A DNA stretch of 26,135 nt. Origin: Ettlia oleoabundans. Its lineage: Eukaryota > Chlorophyta > Chlorophyceae > Chlamydomonadales. The stretch covers positions 1-26,135 of the forward strand of contig JAAMXP010003262.1 in assembly GCA_019693395.1 (NCBI GenBank), written 5' to 3'. The notes under the pieces are model-generated. The model had not been told where the DNA came from and searched no databases. It saw nothing but the letters and a program-made list of their open reading frames with translations. A program made the position numbers and the translations under genes. How positions within the stretch are numbered: the first letter of the stretch is position 1; every line of letters starts with the position of its first letter. Positions 1-10,567 of this stretch are shown one piece after another.

Positions 1-156
1 CGGCCTGGCCTGGGCCTGGCCTTAGAAGGTGAGCAGGGTGTGCTATAAAGGATTACCACCAGGCCTGCACGGCGCTGCCGCCACGTTATTTCACCATGCT
101 TGGAACAGCTACAGTTTTGGATTCAACCTTTACAGAGCCACAAATATGAACCACTA

Positions 157-604
157 AGGGAACCGTAGACCCTGACACATCACTTGACCAGAACCGTGAC
201 CAAAACGCCTGACAGACTAATCGATACCAAGTATGCCATCGTGCAACCAGCTGATGAAGCGCCCGCTGCCTTCTTCCTGCCATACTCAATCGTGTCCGGC
301 ATGCGATGATGGGGCATTACTTGTGTAAAGTCATGTCTGTTACAAGGCAAGTGTGGAGCAGAGCATAACGTGTCAAAACCGAAGGGAGTAAAGAGGAGCA
401 CAGCACTTGGCTGGTGCATACTGGCAGTCAGCACTTGACAGACCCCTGACGGGGGGAGGTCAGGGGTCACCCCTGACAGCCAGACCCCTGATACATGTGT
501 CAGGGGGTGCTGTCAGAGGCTGTCAGGCCCTGTCAGCCCCCGTCAGGCCCTGCCTGGGGTAGATCAGGGGCTGTCAGGCATCAGGTCAGGGTCTACGGTT
601 CCCA
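157..604. mobile_element. MITE-like element with terminal inverted repeats
   Basis: The sequence at 158-175 (gggaaccgtagaccctga) is the exact reverse complement of 586-603. Extending to 154-176 against 585-607 gives 23 bp with one mismatch. TA dinucleotides flank both ends (155-156 and 605-606), so a TA target-site duplication of the Tc1/mariner kind is possible but not proven. The right half, about 428-590, is packed with variants of TGTCAGGGG in both orientations, giving many internal hairpins. No transposase-like reading frame is present, so this would be a non-autonomous element of roughly 450 bp. It lies in the 3' flank of the G1 transporter gene. Confidence 0.6.
428..590. repeat. subterminal TGTCAGGGG-type repeat cluster
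   Basis: The block contains repeated short words such as CAGACCCCTGA, TCAGGGG and GTCAGGCCCTG, alternating in direct and inverted orientation. It lies inside the inverted-repeat element and looks like a subterminal repeat array. The spacing is irregular, so it is neither a CRISPR array nor a simple tandem satellite. Confidence 0.5.
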
Positions 605-1004
605 TAGCGAACGTTTTGCGTAGGAGAAGCCACAAAGTGTGATGAGGACTGACGGGGCCCAGCTAGTCCAATCAGATCCCCACGTGACAATGACTCTACC
701 CGCGCTTCCGCGAGACCGCTCCAATCAACAACTGCCGCTCAAAGACCACTTCTGCAACATGAATGCAAGAATGTTTCGCTAAATTGGCTGTCCCAGGCGA
801 AGGTTGAGCACGGAAGTTGCAAGGAAGTACCGTGTGACTTGCAGAACCCATTACTAGAAAACGTAAATTACGCGCTGGCACGCTGAATCACCTTCATCTG
901 CGCGTTTTGAAGATTTTCGTCGGTCCTGTTTAAATGTCCAATGCAGTGCTGCATCAGGGCATCACAACTGGTTGAGACTGTACCTGTGTTTGTAATTGCA
1001 TTCT
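605..1004. other. 3' flank / probable 3' UTR of G1
   Basis: No exon-like reading frame is seen between the inverted-repeat element and the G1 stop codon. On the minus strand no TGTAA poly(A) signal occurs before 340-344, which lies inside the element. Either the 3' UTR is long and ends in the element, or a different signal is used. Confidence 0.35.
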
Positions 1005-4000
1005 CTAAAGTTCGAAGCATGAGATTGGCCGCTCAATAGAGTAAGGAAACAGTATTGTGAGCAAACCTGTGAAGAAGAACAAACAAAGGATCCACGGTAC
1101 CACCATGCACACCAGCAGTGCGCTACTTAGCGCCGAGATGTTTGTTGGATCTGCATACAGGTGTATGAAGCACAAAAACACATGATGGGCTGCGGGCTTT
1201 GTTTTGTGAGGGTGGTGGTTGCCTCAGGAAATTGACAGTAACCTAATACTAGGTGTGTCTAATGCGGCCGTACTGTCGCATGGAGTACCTGAGCCAATGA
1301 TTGAACCACTCAACGAGCCTCTAAACCCAAACATCCGCTCTGCTGTTAATCCGACTAACGGAGCGCCCATGGCGCCAACCGCACCCTGCAACAAGGCATA
1401 TCCTAGGTGAAACTTATAGCAAACAGTGCGCTTCGCTTCAACTGTTCGATGCTCAATGTTTGCACACCTCGAAAGATCGATCGAAAGCGTAGATGGCGCT
1501 GCGCTGCTCCTCTGGCACCAGCTCTGAGAAAAGTGCCGAGTTGTTGCAGCCGCACCAGCTGCAAGCATAACCAGGATGGGACCGGGGGCAAAGCCATGGT
1601 AAAGGACTAGCAGCTGCGTTTTAAAGCTGACATGCGCTACGCCTACGCACGATAATGCATGCATGCCACACACGCAGGCCTACATTCACCTGATGCATAG
1701 ACCAAATGCGAAGAGCACAGAGCCATACAGGTAACTATAGCGACCCATATTGGCGTCCACTGGCAGTCCTGCAACGCTGGTTGGAATGTGGGCACCAACC
1801 CGTGGGGTTTGAATGAACTCAGCTGCGGTACCGCAACAAGGGAGCTAGCAGGTGAGAACCAGATAGATGGCAGGATGTGCTGCTGCAGCGCCTGAAAGAA
1901 CAAGCAAACACATGCCAGCATACCTTTCAGTACAACGAACGACAACGGAAGTGCTACAAGCACTGAAAATTGGTTGGTGAGGATGCGCCCATTGGGGCTG
2001 TTTGGTAACTTGCGGGCCATTCTGTCGCCAAGCGTCCCCCCTGCAAAAAAGGTCCCCCAGGGCAGTTGCGGTTCCTGGCAGGGCAAGGCATGATGCACAT
2101 ACTTCGCTTGGTGCATGTGGCATGCACTCACCCAGAAGGCCCCCCAGAGCACATCCGAAGCTGAAGGTGGCCATGAGGGCGGCAGCCTGCAGGTCGCTGA
2201 ACCCCAGCAGCTGGAAGAACAGGGTGAAACACACCATCGCCTGCCAGGGAACCGAGCCCACAATGCCCTGCACCAGTTGTGGGTTGCAGTCCAGGAGGGC
2301 GACAGGCGGCGTGGCAGTTGGTTCTTACTAATGGAGCTGCCAAATGTGATGGGTAAGATGGAGGGGCTATACGGGCTGCACCAGCCAGGGTGTTTGTAAC
2401 ATCAACCTGATTATGTTGGCGAACCATTGACACACCTGCAGCACAATAATTTGGAAGGAACGGATGCGCAGCACGGCCTTGATGTCCCGCAAAATCTGTC
2501 TATGGTCCATGCGCGCCGCTGACACACCCAACACCACGCCTGGCGGCTGCTCCAGGTCTGTGTCGAATATGCCCATGCCACTGTTGCTTTCTGCCTGCAC
2601 TCCGCTCGAGTCGCTGACAGAGCTGCTGCCGCTGGTATGGCGCAGCTGCTTGTGTTGCAGGGTGGGGTGTTTGTGGAGTTGGCGTGGGTCCATGGCATAC
2701 TTGTAGACAGCAGCAGCCGTGGCCAGAGACACGACTGCCACCTGCATCACCCGCACAAGTCTCAGCCACAAGACAGACAGCAGATCCAATGGGAAGGATG
2801 AGGCAGTCGACACCACCAGCAAGTAGAGACATCGGCAGTGTGTTGCATGCCCTTTGCGTGCCGAGCGGCCAGCTGACTTGGGGCAACCGGGGGCGGGTAA
2901 GGCGGCATAGACTAAGATTAAAGGCGCTGGACAGACTAACAACAATGGCTGGCCACGTGCACGAAAGAAGGAGAAACATAATGGCAGGGCGAGCAATGGA
3001 AGACATACAACAGCAGCTAAAAAGGACCAAGCAGGCAGGGGAGTGGGCAGGTGGGCGCAGGCGAGTTGGGGGCGCCCCAGCAACAGACTGACAGCGGCGG
3101 GCAGGAAAACAGGCAAGAAGGGTAAGGAGTAGCCGGCGCAGCAACAGCAAGCAGGTCTCACCAGGTGAAAAGAAAAGCGCCAGCCCTCAATACCAAAGGG
3201 TGTGGCCGCCCCTATGTTGGTGGCGTAGAAGGCACCTGCCATGCCGCCCAGGGAGGCTGCGGATGGTACAGTATGATGCGGTGCGAATGTGCTTTACCAG
3301 GCTAAGGTGTTGTATAGCACATGCACCTGCTGCCTGAATGTCACCCACCCAGAGCAGGGGCAGAGCAGGGGGTGGATCCAGCACACCACAGCATACCATG
3401 AACAATGTGCAGAACAGTTGTGCATACTTTGTTGGCAGACAGGCCACGTATGCCGGAATAGCTGGCGACACTGCACGAACAACCAGTGCAGGGTTCTGCC
3501 AACCTACACACAGGCCACACCCCATTCAACTGCATACGCCAACAATAGACTAACACCCTGGCGCCGCCAGACCCAACGCCTGGCAGAGCCGCATTCTCTC
3601 CCGCGCCCCCCCACCCCACCCCCCGCCCACACACACACCTGGCCGCCGTACCTGTGAGGCCCATCATGCCAAAGGCGTTACCACGTGTGTCTGGTGGGTG
3701 CAGGTCGGCAATGAGGGACGACACACAGGGGATGACGAGTGCCAGCCCAAGTCCATTCACTGCAGGCAGTCGTGAGCGTGGGGCACCATCGTCAACAGGC
3801 ATGCCAACCTGTGGAGCACACACGCAGTACGCACGGCGGTGGGCAGTGTGATGCATGCATGTGTGCACGCGTGTGCATCACACCTGCGCATGCTACCATG
3901 GCCTGGCCCAGCGAGTGGCTGAGCCCGATGGCGGCAGTCATCACGCCCCACAGCAGGCAGCCAGCGGCCACCACGTGCACACGGTTGCAGCGGTCACCCA

Positions 4001-4779
4001 AAATACCACTCAGCGGGGATGACAATGCCTGCATAGGAGAAGGTGTGGGGGCACCAGCGCGGTGCAGTGTCAAGTTGAGCAGGGAGGCGACAGGCAGGGC
4101 AGGGGGTCAAGTACTGCAACGCGCTACTGGGCAGGCTGTTGGGGGAGAGTCATGGCAATGCAGGGTGAGCTGATCGGCAAACAGGTGCCAGCCCATGTGC
4201 AGCACTGGGCTCTATAGGGTGTGGGGCGGGAGCATGTGGCAGGAAAAGCAACAGGGGATCCCAGCCATCCTGGGCAGCGGTGCCTGAGCTGTGTGGTTAG
4301 CCTTACCTGCACCAGCGCGCGGCACAGCGTCAGGGCTCCCAGCTGGGATAGGCTGGCATTCAATGACTTGCCAATGAACAGGTAGACCTGCAGGGATGTC
4401 TGATGCTCGGGGTTGCAGGCTGCTCGGCATGCGCACGCACGCTATTGGAAGGGCGCAGGCAGGCAGATGGCTGGGCACATCCACAGCACTCCTAGCGTGC
4501 ATGAAGGCATGTGCATGTGAGGCAGTTTGAAGAATAGCAGGACAGTGCAAGCCTACGGGTGCGTTGTGCTCGACCGCTGGAAAAGTGCAGGAAAAGTGCG
4601 GATGCTGGCTTACTGGGTGGGCAGGGCCTCACCGCTGGCAGAATGCCCTCGTCAGCCCTCTCCACTATACTTGCGAGATTCATTAACGCCGTAGTGAGCG
4701 CTGCACGGCTGTGGCGAATCTGACCCATACCCTCCGGGAGAGTGGTGACAGTGCCGAGACGGCGCGAGCTGCCGCCCAT
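1005..4779 (-). CDS. G1: MFS transporter, UNE2-like (12 exons)
   Basis: This is a membrane transporter of the major facilitator superfamily. Exons, in coding order: 4633-4779, 4307-4387, 3884-4028, 3652-3759, 3162-3256, 2436-2741, 2132-2267, 1924-2040, 1690-1768, 1468-1558, 1289-1385 and 1005-1150. All junctions are in phase and give 515 aa. Diagnostic segments are NLASIVERADEGILPAVY before TM1, the MFS motif A loop GILGDRCNRVH (about residues 84-94), ADLHPPDTRGNAFGMMGLT, a second motif A loop GGTLGDRMARKL at the start of the C-terminal half (about 339), and RSAIYAFDRSFEGAVGA. These match the plant and algal UNE2-like MFS class, which resembles spinster proteins. A serine-rich loop (about 205-260) separates the two six-helix halves. 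The start is the well-placed ACCATGG at 4779; an upstream exon with an ATG at 5093 could add a targeting peptide. The substrate and membrane are unknown. Confidence 0.87.
3848..3882. repeat. small inverted repeat in G1 intron
   Basis: gtgatgca (from 3848) and tgcatcac (about 3875-3882) are exact inverses around an alternating purine-pyrimidine stretch. The site is in the intron between exons 3884-4028 and 3652-3759, next to the donor, and could form a hairpin. Confidence 0.4.
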
Positions 4780-5480
4780 GGTGGGCAGCTCAAGAGGTGC
4801 GAAGAAGCGAACCTTGACGCGGGTAAGTACGACAGCAACAGCGTGATGCAGGGGCAAAACCTGGGTTGGGCTCACTGCAGAAGAATCAAGGGTTGGGAGG
4901 TGCACGCGAGTTAGACCCGTAGAGTGGCGTGAGCGCAACGACACGTCGTAGAAACCGTGGTTTCAATGTTAATTGCAGCACAGCGGTGTATCGGGGACAA
5001 GCGTGACACTAGAAAAGGCGATGTTGCCAGGGTGGCCGCTATGCTGCGGCTGGTGACGCACTGCAGCGCCCAAATGTCCTCCATGCTCTTCATTCGACGG
5101 CTGAAACGTGGGTGTGCTACGGTTGGCTTCAGCGCCTGCGGAGGTTGATTATAAGAATCCTGAGAAGAGAGTTGTTTTGGTGGTTCAACTAAAGTGTGAT
5201 GGTCTACTGTCGTCAACCACTCAGTCGGCTCGCATGTCAGCCCATTACTTGCTGCTTTTGCAACGATGTTGGTTAACTTGTCAACTATTTTTATAAAAGT
5301 CACAGCTTGGCCTGATGATCGTTCCATTGCACAAGTTGGCGTTGAAATCAATAGCTGGAGCAGCACCAGCTGCGCGCCTGTCCGAGCTGACGTAACTTCT
5401 TGTTGTTAGACAGGCCCGCCCCTTTGACGTCAATTGCACCAGTTGCTCCCTCAGGGACCGCAGAGGCATGGCTGCCTAGT
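4780..5480 (-). other. G1 upstream region, possible N-terminal targeting exon
   Basis: The minus-strand ATG at 5093 opens about 60 codons rich in Ser, Arg, Thr and Ala (MKSMEDIWALQC... then SRLSPIHRCAAINIETT), which resembles a plastid or mitochondrial transit peptide. It could join the G1 frame through the good acceptor at about 4882 (tcttctgcag) or the weaker gtcaag acceptor before GTTCGC. None of the possible donors is strong, so I left it out of the gene model. The rest of the stretch holds the TATA-like site and short upstream ATGs followed quickly by stops. Confidence 0.3.
5288..5295 (-). promoter_or_regulatory. TATA-like box upstream of G1
   Basis: The minus strand reads TATAAAAA within an A/T island (TTTTATAAAAATAG), about 200 bases upstream of the ATG at 5093 and about 510 upstream of the ATG at 4779. 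It is a plausible core promoter for G1. No other TATA element is well placed for this gene. Confidence 0.4.
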
Positions 5481-5732
5481 ACAGGCGCTTTGGGCCGCAG
5501 ACACCTTTGATGAGAGGCTCAACCTGCAACAGCGGAATAGTGAGCATTTGGAAATAGGCAGCACGCATCATTTGAGGCCAAAGATTACCCGCAGACAAAG
5601 CCGTTGCGGACTCACTGTTGCAGCCAAACAACCTGGTATGCACAACCGGCCCAGGTCGTTCTGTAACTACTACCATCAGTCTGCTGCATAGCTGGCCAGC
5701 CGATTTTCAGCTTTCACGCATGCTTACCTCTC
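5481..5732 (-). other. G2 3' UTR with probable intron
   Basis: Just past the G2 stop codon the minus strand carries the good donor GAGAG|gtaagc (about 5727). A good acceptor, ccgctgttgcag, follows near 5523. Together they suggest an intron in the 3' UTR. A second possible G2 donor, CTTT|gtgaga near 5788, would remove the last 20 or so codons instead. No TGTAA signal was found here. Confidence 0.35.
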
Positions 5733-8700
5733 CTAAGTTGTCTTCGTGGCCAGCAAGCCTGCCAGGTAACACGGCAGAGATACGCTCTCACAAAGGGGCC
5801 GCGCCAGCAGCATGCCATACACCTGGCATGCTTGGCGCTGCTTGTCCGAGATAACTCCGCCCGTCTGCAGCTGCGATAGGAAGGCCTGCAAGGTGCCGCG
5901 TGCCGCCTGCCATTCAACAGACATGGGCGCTATGCCCAGCAGATGCTGCAGCAATGGGTTCGCTTCTGCGCTTGGTGCAGCTGCTGAATCAAGCTGCTGC
6001 TGTGCTGCCGCAGGCGGTGGCTGCGGAGGAGGCGGCATGGTGGATGCTTGAAGCCGAGCAAAGGAGGTGTAGACAGCGGCTACCGCGTCCACCAGGTCTG
6101 GTGGCGGCGCCCGTGCAGAAGTCGGGCTCAGCCGCTGCGACAGCAAGCGCCGTGCAGCAGCAAGGGCCTCCTCCACTGCATGCTCCGCAGCAGTAGCCAC
6201 TGCTGCAGCTACCGCACGCTGAGCTACATGCTGTGTCTGCGTCTGCTGTGTGGAGAGGCTAGCAGCCTGCTCTTCTGTTGAGTTGCCCGCCGGCTGCTGC
6301 TGCTGCTCCTGCTGGACAGGGCGGCGAGTGGGCTGCGCTGCTGATGGAATAGGCTCCTGGTGCTGCTGTTGTTGTTGGTGTCGCTGCTTCCGTGCACGCT
6401 TGCTGGGCCGCTGCTCCTCAGTGCTGGGCTGGCTGTCAGTAGAACAACCAGGCGTCAGCACGTCAGCAGCTGGCCCCACACCAGGTGGTATTGCCGCGAC
6501 ATCCTGGCCAGCTCTATAGCTGTGGCCCTGCGCACCACCCATTCTCACACCTGCACTCCCTGCCTGAACCCCGCCCTGCTGCCGCCTATGGCGTCCGCTG
6601 TTCTGCAAGGCGGCATTACTAGGCAAGCTGCCTCCCTGCTGCCCTGCCCTGCCACCATGTGCCTCATGCAGCGCTGCTGCTGGCTCATCCACATGCTGCG
6701 CCTGCCGCTGCTGCTGCAGCGGCTGCATTGGTGACGCATTCTTTTTGCCGCTGCTGTGCAGGGTGGCGGCCAGCAGCTGCGCTGCTTCCTGCAACTTGAG
6801 GTTGATGCAGCGCTGGGGTGCATGGGTCACACAACAGCTGGCAGATTGGGGGTGGGAAATAAGCACTCCGCCTGTCCGCCCAGCCTGTGCCCCACCGCCT
6901 AGCACCAAGAGCAACAGGTGGATGCAGCACGCCTCCCACCATTGCAAGACAAATGTCTCTGACATTTGCGATGGCAGTTATGGATGCCAACCCGCAAAAG
7001 CATTGCAGGGAACAGGGCAGGCAGGCCTGGTAAGGGTAAGCAAGCCGGCGGCGCACCTCTGAGCCTGGCAAGTAAATGTGGGCGGCTACACGCTCCCCAT
7101 CTGGCAGCCTTGCCAGCACCAGCCAGGAGCCCACCGGTGCCCTGGTTCCATTCACGAAAAGCATGCTCCGCAACCCTGATGCTTTTACCGCGCCTGCAGA
7201 ACGAATGGCAAACCTGAACCGGCAAGAGGATGCTGCTGATGCTCTGAATATGCTTGCCCCCAGCCCGCTGGGTGCAGGACACGTACACCAAGCACTCATG
7301 TGGATGCATGCTAAGGGAGGACACAACTTGCCAGCAGTAGCTTGCAGCCAGTTGCCTCCACGACTCAGACATGACTCTATGCTCACATGTGCCATTCTTG
7401 ACACGCCAGTTAATATTGAGCAGGTGCATCGGGCTGCGTGTCACGGCCCCAGTCGCATCCACTTTTTCGCCCGGAACCACATACAACTGCACACATTTGC
7501 AGACATACAAACGTGACAAGGCGGAGACTGAGGCAGGCCTGGGGTGGCTCTTACAGGCACATCACATCCCGGCCAAGCTAGCTTGCTTTGGGGGCCCCAC
7601 ATTGTGATGAAACGATGAGCAGATGCAGCCATCCCAGCAAACCATCCCAGAAAACAGGCAGGCAAGCAACCAGCAGGTAGAGCAGCACACACCTTGTCAG
7701 TGCCTGATTCATCAAGGTGCAGCCCGAAGAAATCGGTGGCCACCTTGCGGGGCACAGAGCTACCCGCCTTCTTAATGATGTCATCTGCAAATCGGGCCAA
7801 CAACCGCGACGGCCACGCATGGCAGTGTGAACACTAGCACACATATGTCTCGGAATGAGGGATGCGCTACCAGGGATGCCACCGCTAAGTGCATCGCAGA
7901 TACTTGTGTGCGTGGCATCTGTGAGGATCAGACTGTCTACACTGCCAGACAAGCATGCAGCAAGTTGAGCATTTAAGCAGCCGCTCCCTCAAGACCCACA
8001 CCTCCTTGCCTGAGCAAAGCAGCGCCACATAGCCATGTTTGCTTGCTGCAGGATTTAAGCACCAATGCTGGCCAGATTTGAAGAGCCTGCGATGCCCTGG
8101 CCTGAAACCCGACCAGCACGCCTGCTGCTCCTCTCCCATCTGCTGCTGCGGCTGTTGTTGCTGCTGCGATGGCAGCTCTTGCCGCATCTGTTGCGATGGC
8201 TGCTGCTGCTGCTGTCGCGATGGGTGTTGGGGCTGTTGTGATCGCTGCTGTTGTGCCTGTCGCACGTGATCCTGCTGATGCTGCTTTGTTGCCTGCCGAC
8301 TAACAACCACGTTGGATCCTGAATTTTGCGGTGAAACTTGGTTTTGCAGTCCCCCGGGCAACAGCTGTGGGACCTGCTGTGGCAGCATAGCTGCTCGCTG
8401 CGACAGCTGTGCAGTGCTTTCTACGCCAGCCTGCACCGCATGTTGTGCAAGACGTGTTTGCAGCAGCGAGCGGGCATCACGCCACCACAATCATAGGGAT
8501 CCTAAACCAAGCTAGAACCGATGAGCACTGAGTTTTTGACTGCCAGTTGCATGATGTGGGGCGCAGCAGATGGCGCAGCAGCAAGGAGGCAGCAGCAGAG
8601 AAGCAAAGGGCGCAGCGCACCATTTGTGCCGCTGTGTATGACGTCACCGCCAGCAGCTCCCTGCGCCACTTGAACGCCAGCCATGTTCCCTGCTCTACGG

Positions 8701-9887
8701 CATTCAGCTTGCTCCGGGCATCAAACACGGCAATCAGGTCTGCAGGGAAAGGCATGATGGAGGAAAAGGTGTGCAGGCTCATGGTATGGTCAATCGCACG
8801 GAACGGCAGGAAGTGTGATGCAATGATTCACAGCAGTCAGCTGAAAAGTGAGTCCATTCACTGCGGCAGCGCAGCTTTACTGCGTGAGGGCGGCGCCCAA
8901 TTCGTGCATGGCGGAACAACCAGATGGCAGCCCTGCAATCCACTGCGCGGCTTTGGCAAGCGGCTACCAAATCAATCTTGGGACGCCAGCAGGCTACCAA
9001 ACCAGCATGCAACAGCAACAAGTCTAGCTCACATCTGCCCCCCGCCTCCCGGTGGAGCGCCATGAACACACTCTCCACCTGCAGCCTGCCGTTGATCTCC
9101 TTGCAGATCACAGCACGAAGCTGCAGGGCACGGGTGGTCAGCCAGTATGCATGGGCCATGCTACGACATCAAGGTGTCCGCCACACGGCAGCCCTCAGTT
9201 TGCAAGGCCTCCAGCAGCAAGGCATGCTAGGCACCTTGGCAGGGCGTGCAGGGTATGAATTAAAACTGCGGATTGTAGTGACACGCACTGACCTGTGTTC
9301 GTCCTGTCTGCCGCTGCAATATGGTCCTGGCCACCTCGTCTGGCAAGGCAACCGTGCCGACCATGTTGCTAAAGGTGCCAGGACGAGCTGGGTTATAATC
9401 GTGGTGGTGAATGTGCGGGAAGGGGGCGTGGGTGGCATTGGATGTGGTGTGAGAGCTAAGGTGCGATGAGGGCAGGGGCATGGATCAGTTGAACCCATAC
9501 ATGTAACGGCATGACGGGCGCAGCGGCACAGGCAAGGACAGACTTATAGTGAAAGGCCTGCTGAGGTCAGTAAACAGTTATTGCATTCACAAATCACTAT
9601 AGACAGGGGGCCATCTTACCTGTCAAATTCACCAGAAACATGTCAATCATACCATCGCCGCTTTTGTGCAATAGCCAGCCAGGGCTTGCGAGCTGCAGGA
9701 CCCCCAAGCGGGCCGGGTCATTGGGCATCCCCAGCCACTCCTCTTTCTGCCGCTGCTGGAGCGAGCTGGCAGAGTTGGGACTATTTTCATCATCACTGCC
9801 CAAACAAATGCAGTTGGGATCAGTGACGCAGGGCATCGGATCTATGCCTGACACCCAAACCTTGCCGCGGGGCGCCCGCCGCAGCAT
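5733..9887 (-). CDS. G2: two-B3-like-domain, Q-rich putative nuclear protein
   Basis: Exons, in coding order: 9620-9887, 9293-9387, 9033-9120, 8621-8739, 8000-8430, 7871-7941, 7693-7784, 7387-7486, 7057-7193 and 5733-6812. They are in phase throughout and give 826 aa. Residues about 80-190 read like a B3 DNA-binding pseudobarrel: VALPDEVARTIL, then KEINGR, then YLIAVFDARSKL and GTWLAFKWRRELLAVTSY. Residues about 335-467 form a second such unit: SVPRKVATDFFG, then GSWLVLARLPDGERVAAHIY. Glutamine-rich linkers occupy about 192-320 and 490-826, with a nuclear-localisation-like patch RPSKRARKQRH. The inferred role is transcription regulation. The first ATG after an upstream acceptor is used as the start, because the frame above it is closed by a stop. 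The donors at 8000 and 7871 are weak, so exons 5 and 6 are the least certain. Confidence 0.65.
7057..7941 (-). other. G2 B3-like domain 2, paralogous to G4 domain
   Basis: The segment is built from exons 7871-7941, 7693-7784, 7387-7486 and 7057-7193. The exon at 7693-7784 and the G4 exon at 15731-15822 are both exactly 92 nt, start in phase 1, end in phase 0 and share ATDFFG. The next two exons also match G4 in phase and in residues (VKxSGL ... GSWLVL ... LPGS). The last strand, GSWLVLARLPDGERVAAHIY, resembles the B3 C-terminal strands. Confidence 0.6.
8621..9650 (-). other. G2 B3-like domain 1 (spans introns)
   Basis: The spliced segment starts at FLVNLTARPGTF and ends at LLAVTSYTAAQM. It follows the order of the plant B3 fold: an F-x-x-x-L opening strand, a V-A-L-P-x-x-x-A strand-helix, an N-G-[KR] turn (EINGRLQV), the Y-[VL]-x-x-x-[WF]-x-x-F-like helix (YLIAVFDARSKL) and the G-[DT]-x-[LV]-x-F strand (GTWLAFKW). 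The usual acidic G-D is G-T here. The family knowledge is from RAV/LAV/REM-type B3 proteins; the assignment itself is inferred by eye. Confidence 0.5.
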
Positions 9888-10425
9888 GCTAGACAGCGTG
9901 TTCACCTGGCAGGGCCCAACCTGCAGGCACGCGCAACGATTCACGTCGAGCTACAGGGAGCGCATGGTGTTGACATCACTTCTGCGCGGATAAGGCTTAG
10001 CAGCGGCAAGACAGCTACTGCGTCTGAGCAACTAAGCGGAGGACATCGCCTTGACAACAGCAGCACTATGGGGTTCTTGGCGCTCGAGCAGGGGTTGCAA
10101 AAGCGCGCACCACCTGCCGTTTTTGTGGCTCTGAGTTTTCAACTCGGTGTCAACTGGATATCAGGCTCAAGCTTGGAAACGAGCAACGAAGCCTTGAACA
10201 CAAAGACCGTAGTAAAAACAGTAGCCAACGAGCTTGCGGACGCTAGTTTAAACTGGCCTGTCCTGCCCATGTCTCGCCAAGCAGACATGTTGGCTACCGC
10301 AAAACATAGACCTGCCAAGGCAGCACTGTTGCATCTGTGTTTGTGTTACGAACTAGCAGCTTGGTATGCTTACACTTCACAACTCTTTTAAGTGTTCCTT
10401 ACATTACATTGAAGTCAACTGTTGT
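9888..10425. other. G2 upstream / G3 downstream intergenic region
   Basis: A good minus-strand acceptor (gcgtgcctgcag) at about 9922 suggests that a non-coding or short coding 5' exon of G2 lies further up, but I found no convincing partner. A plus-strand frame of 107 codons (10068-10391) crosses the region and shows no domain or splice context. The G3 poly(A) signals lie at its right end. Confidence 0.3.
10399..10408 (-). terminator. tandem TGTAA poly(A) signals of G3
   Basis: The minus strand reads AATGTAATGTAAGG, two adjacent TGTAA words, 18 to 27 bases beyond the G3 stop codon. TGTAA is the usual chlorophyte poly(A) signal. The distance implies a very short 3' UTR. Confidence 0.5.
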
Positions 10426-10535
10426 TCATCCCTGAGAGCGTCGGCGCGGCATAGCAGCCTTTCGCGCCAGTCTCCTTACAGGCAAAGACCACTCCTGCGG
10501 TAGTTGGTCAGTCGGTTGCTGTGGTAACAGGCGCA

Positions 10536-10567
<32 letters not shown>

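Noticed and set aside
428..590. Possible CRISPR-like repeat array
   Set aside because: Repeat words are short, in both orientations and irregularly spaced, inside an inverted-repeat element of a eukaryotic genome.
4780..4944. Minus-strand extension of G1 exon 1 starting with GTG at 4944
   Set aside because: The first codon is GTG, and an in-frame stop lies just upstream at about 4963-4965. It is usable only through splicing, so it was left out of the model.
8039..8269. Plus-strand Cys/Leu-rich frame, and similar ones at 6250-6734, 13875-14591 and 12450-12905
   Set aside because: These are antisense readings of CAG-rich coding exons of G2 and G4 (CTG = Leu, TGC = Cys). The sense strand has spliced, phase-consistent frames.
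10068..10391. Plus-strand open frame of 107 codons with a true ATG between G2 and G3
   Set aside because: It has no domain, no splice context, no poly(A) signal and no paralogue in the window. It lies opposite the G2 promoter region and looks like chance.
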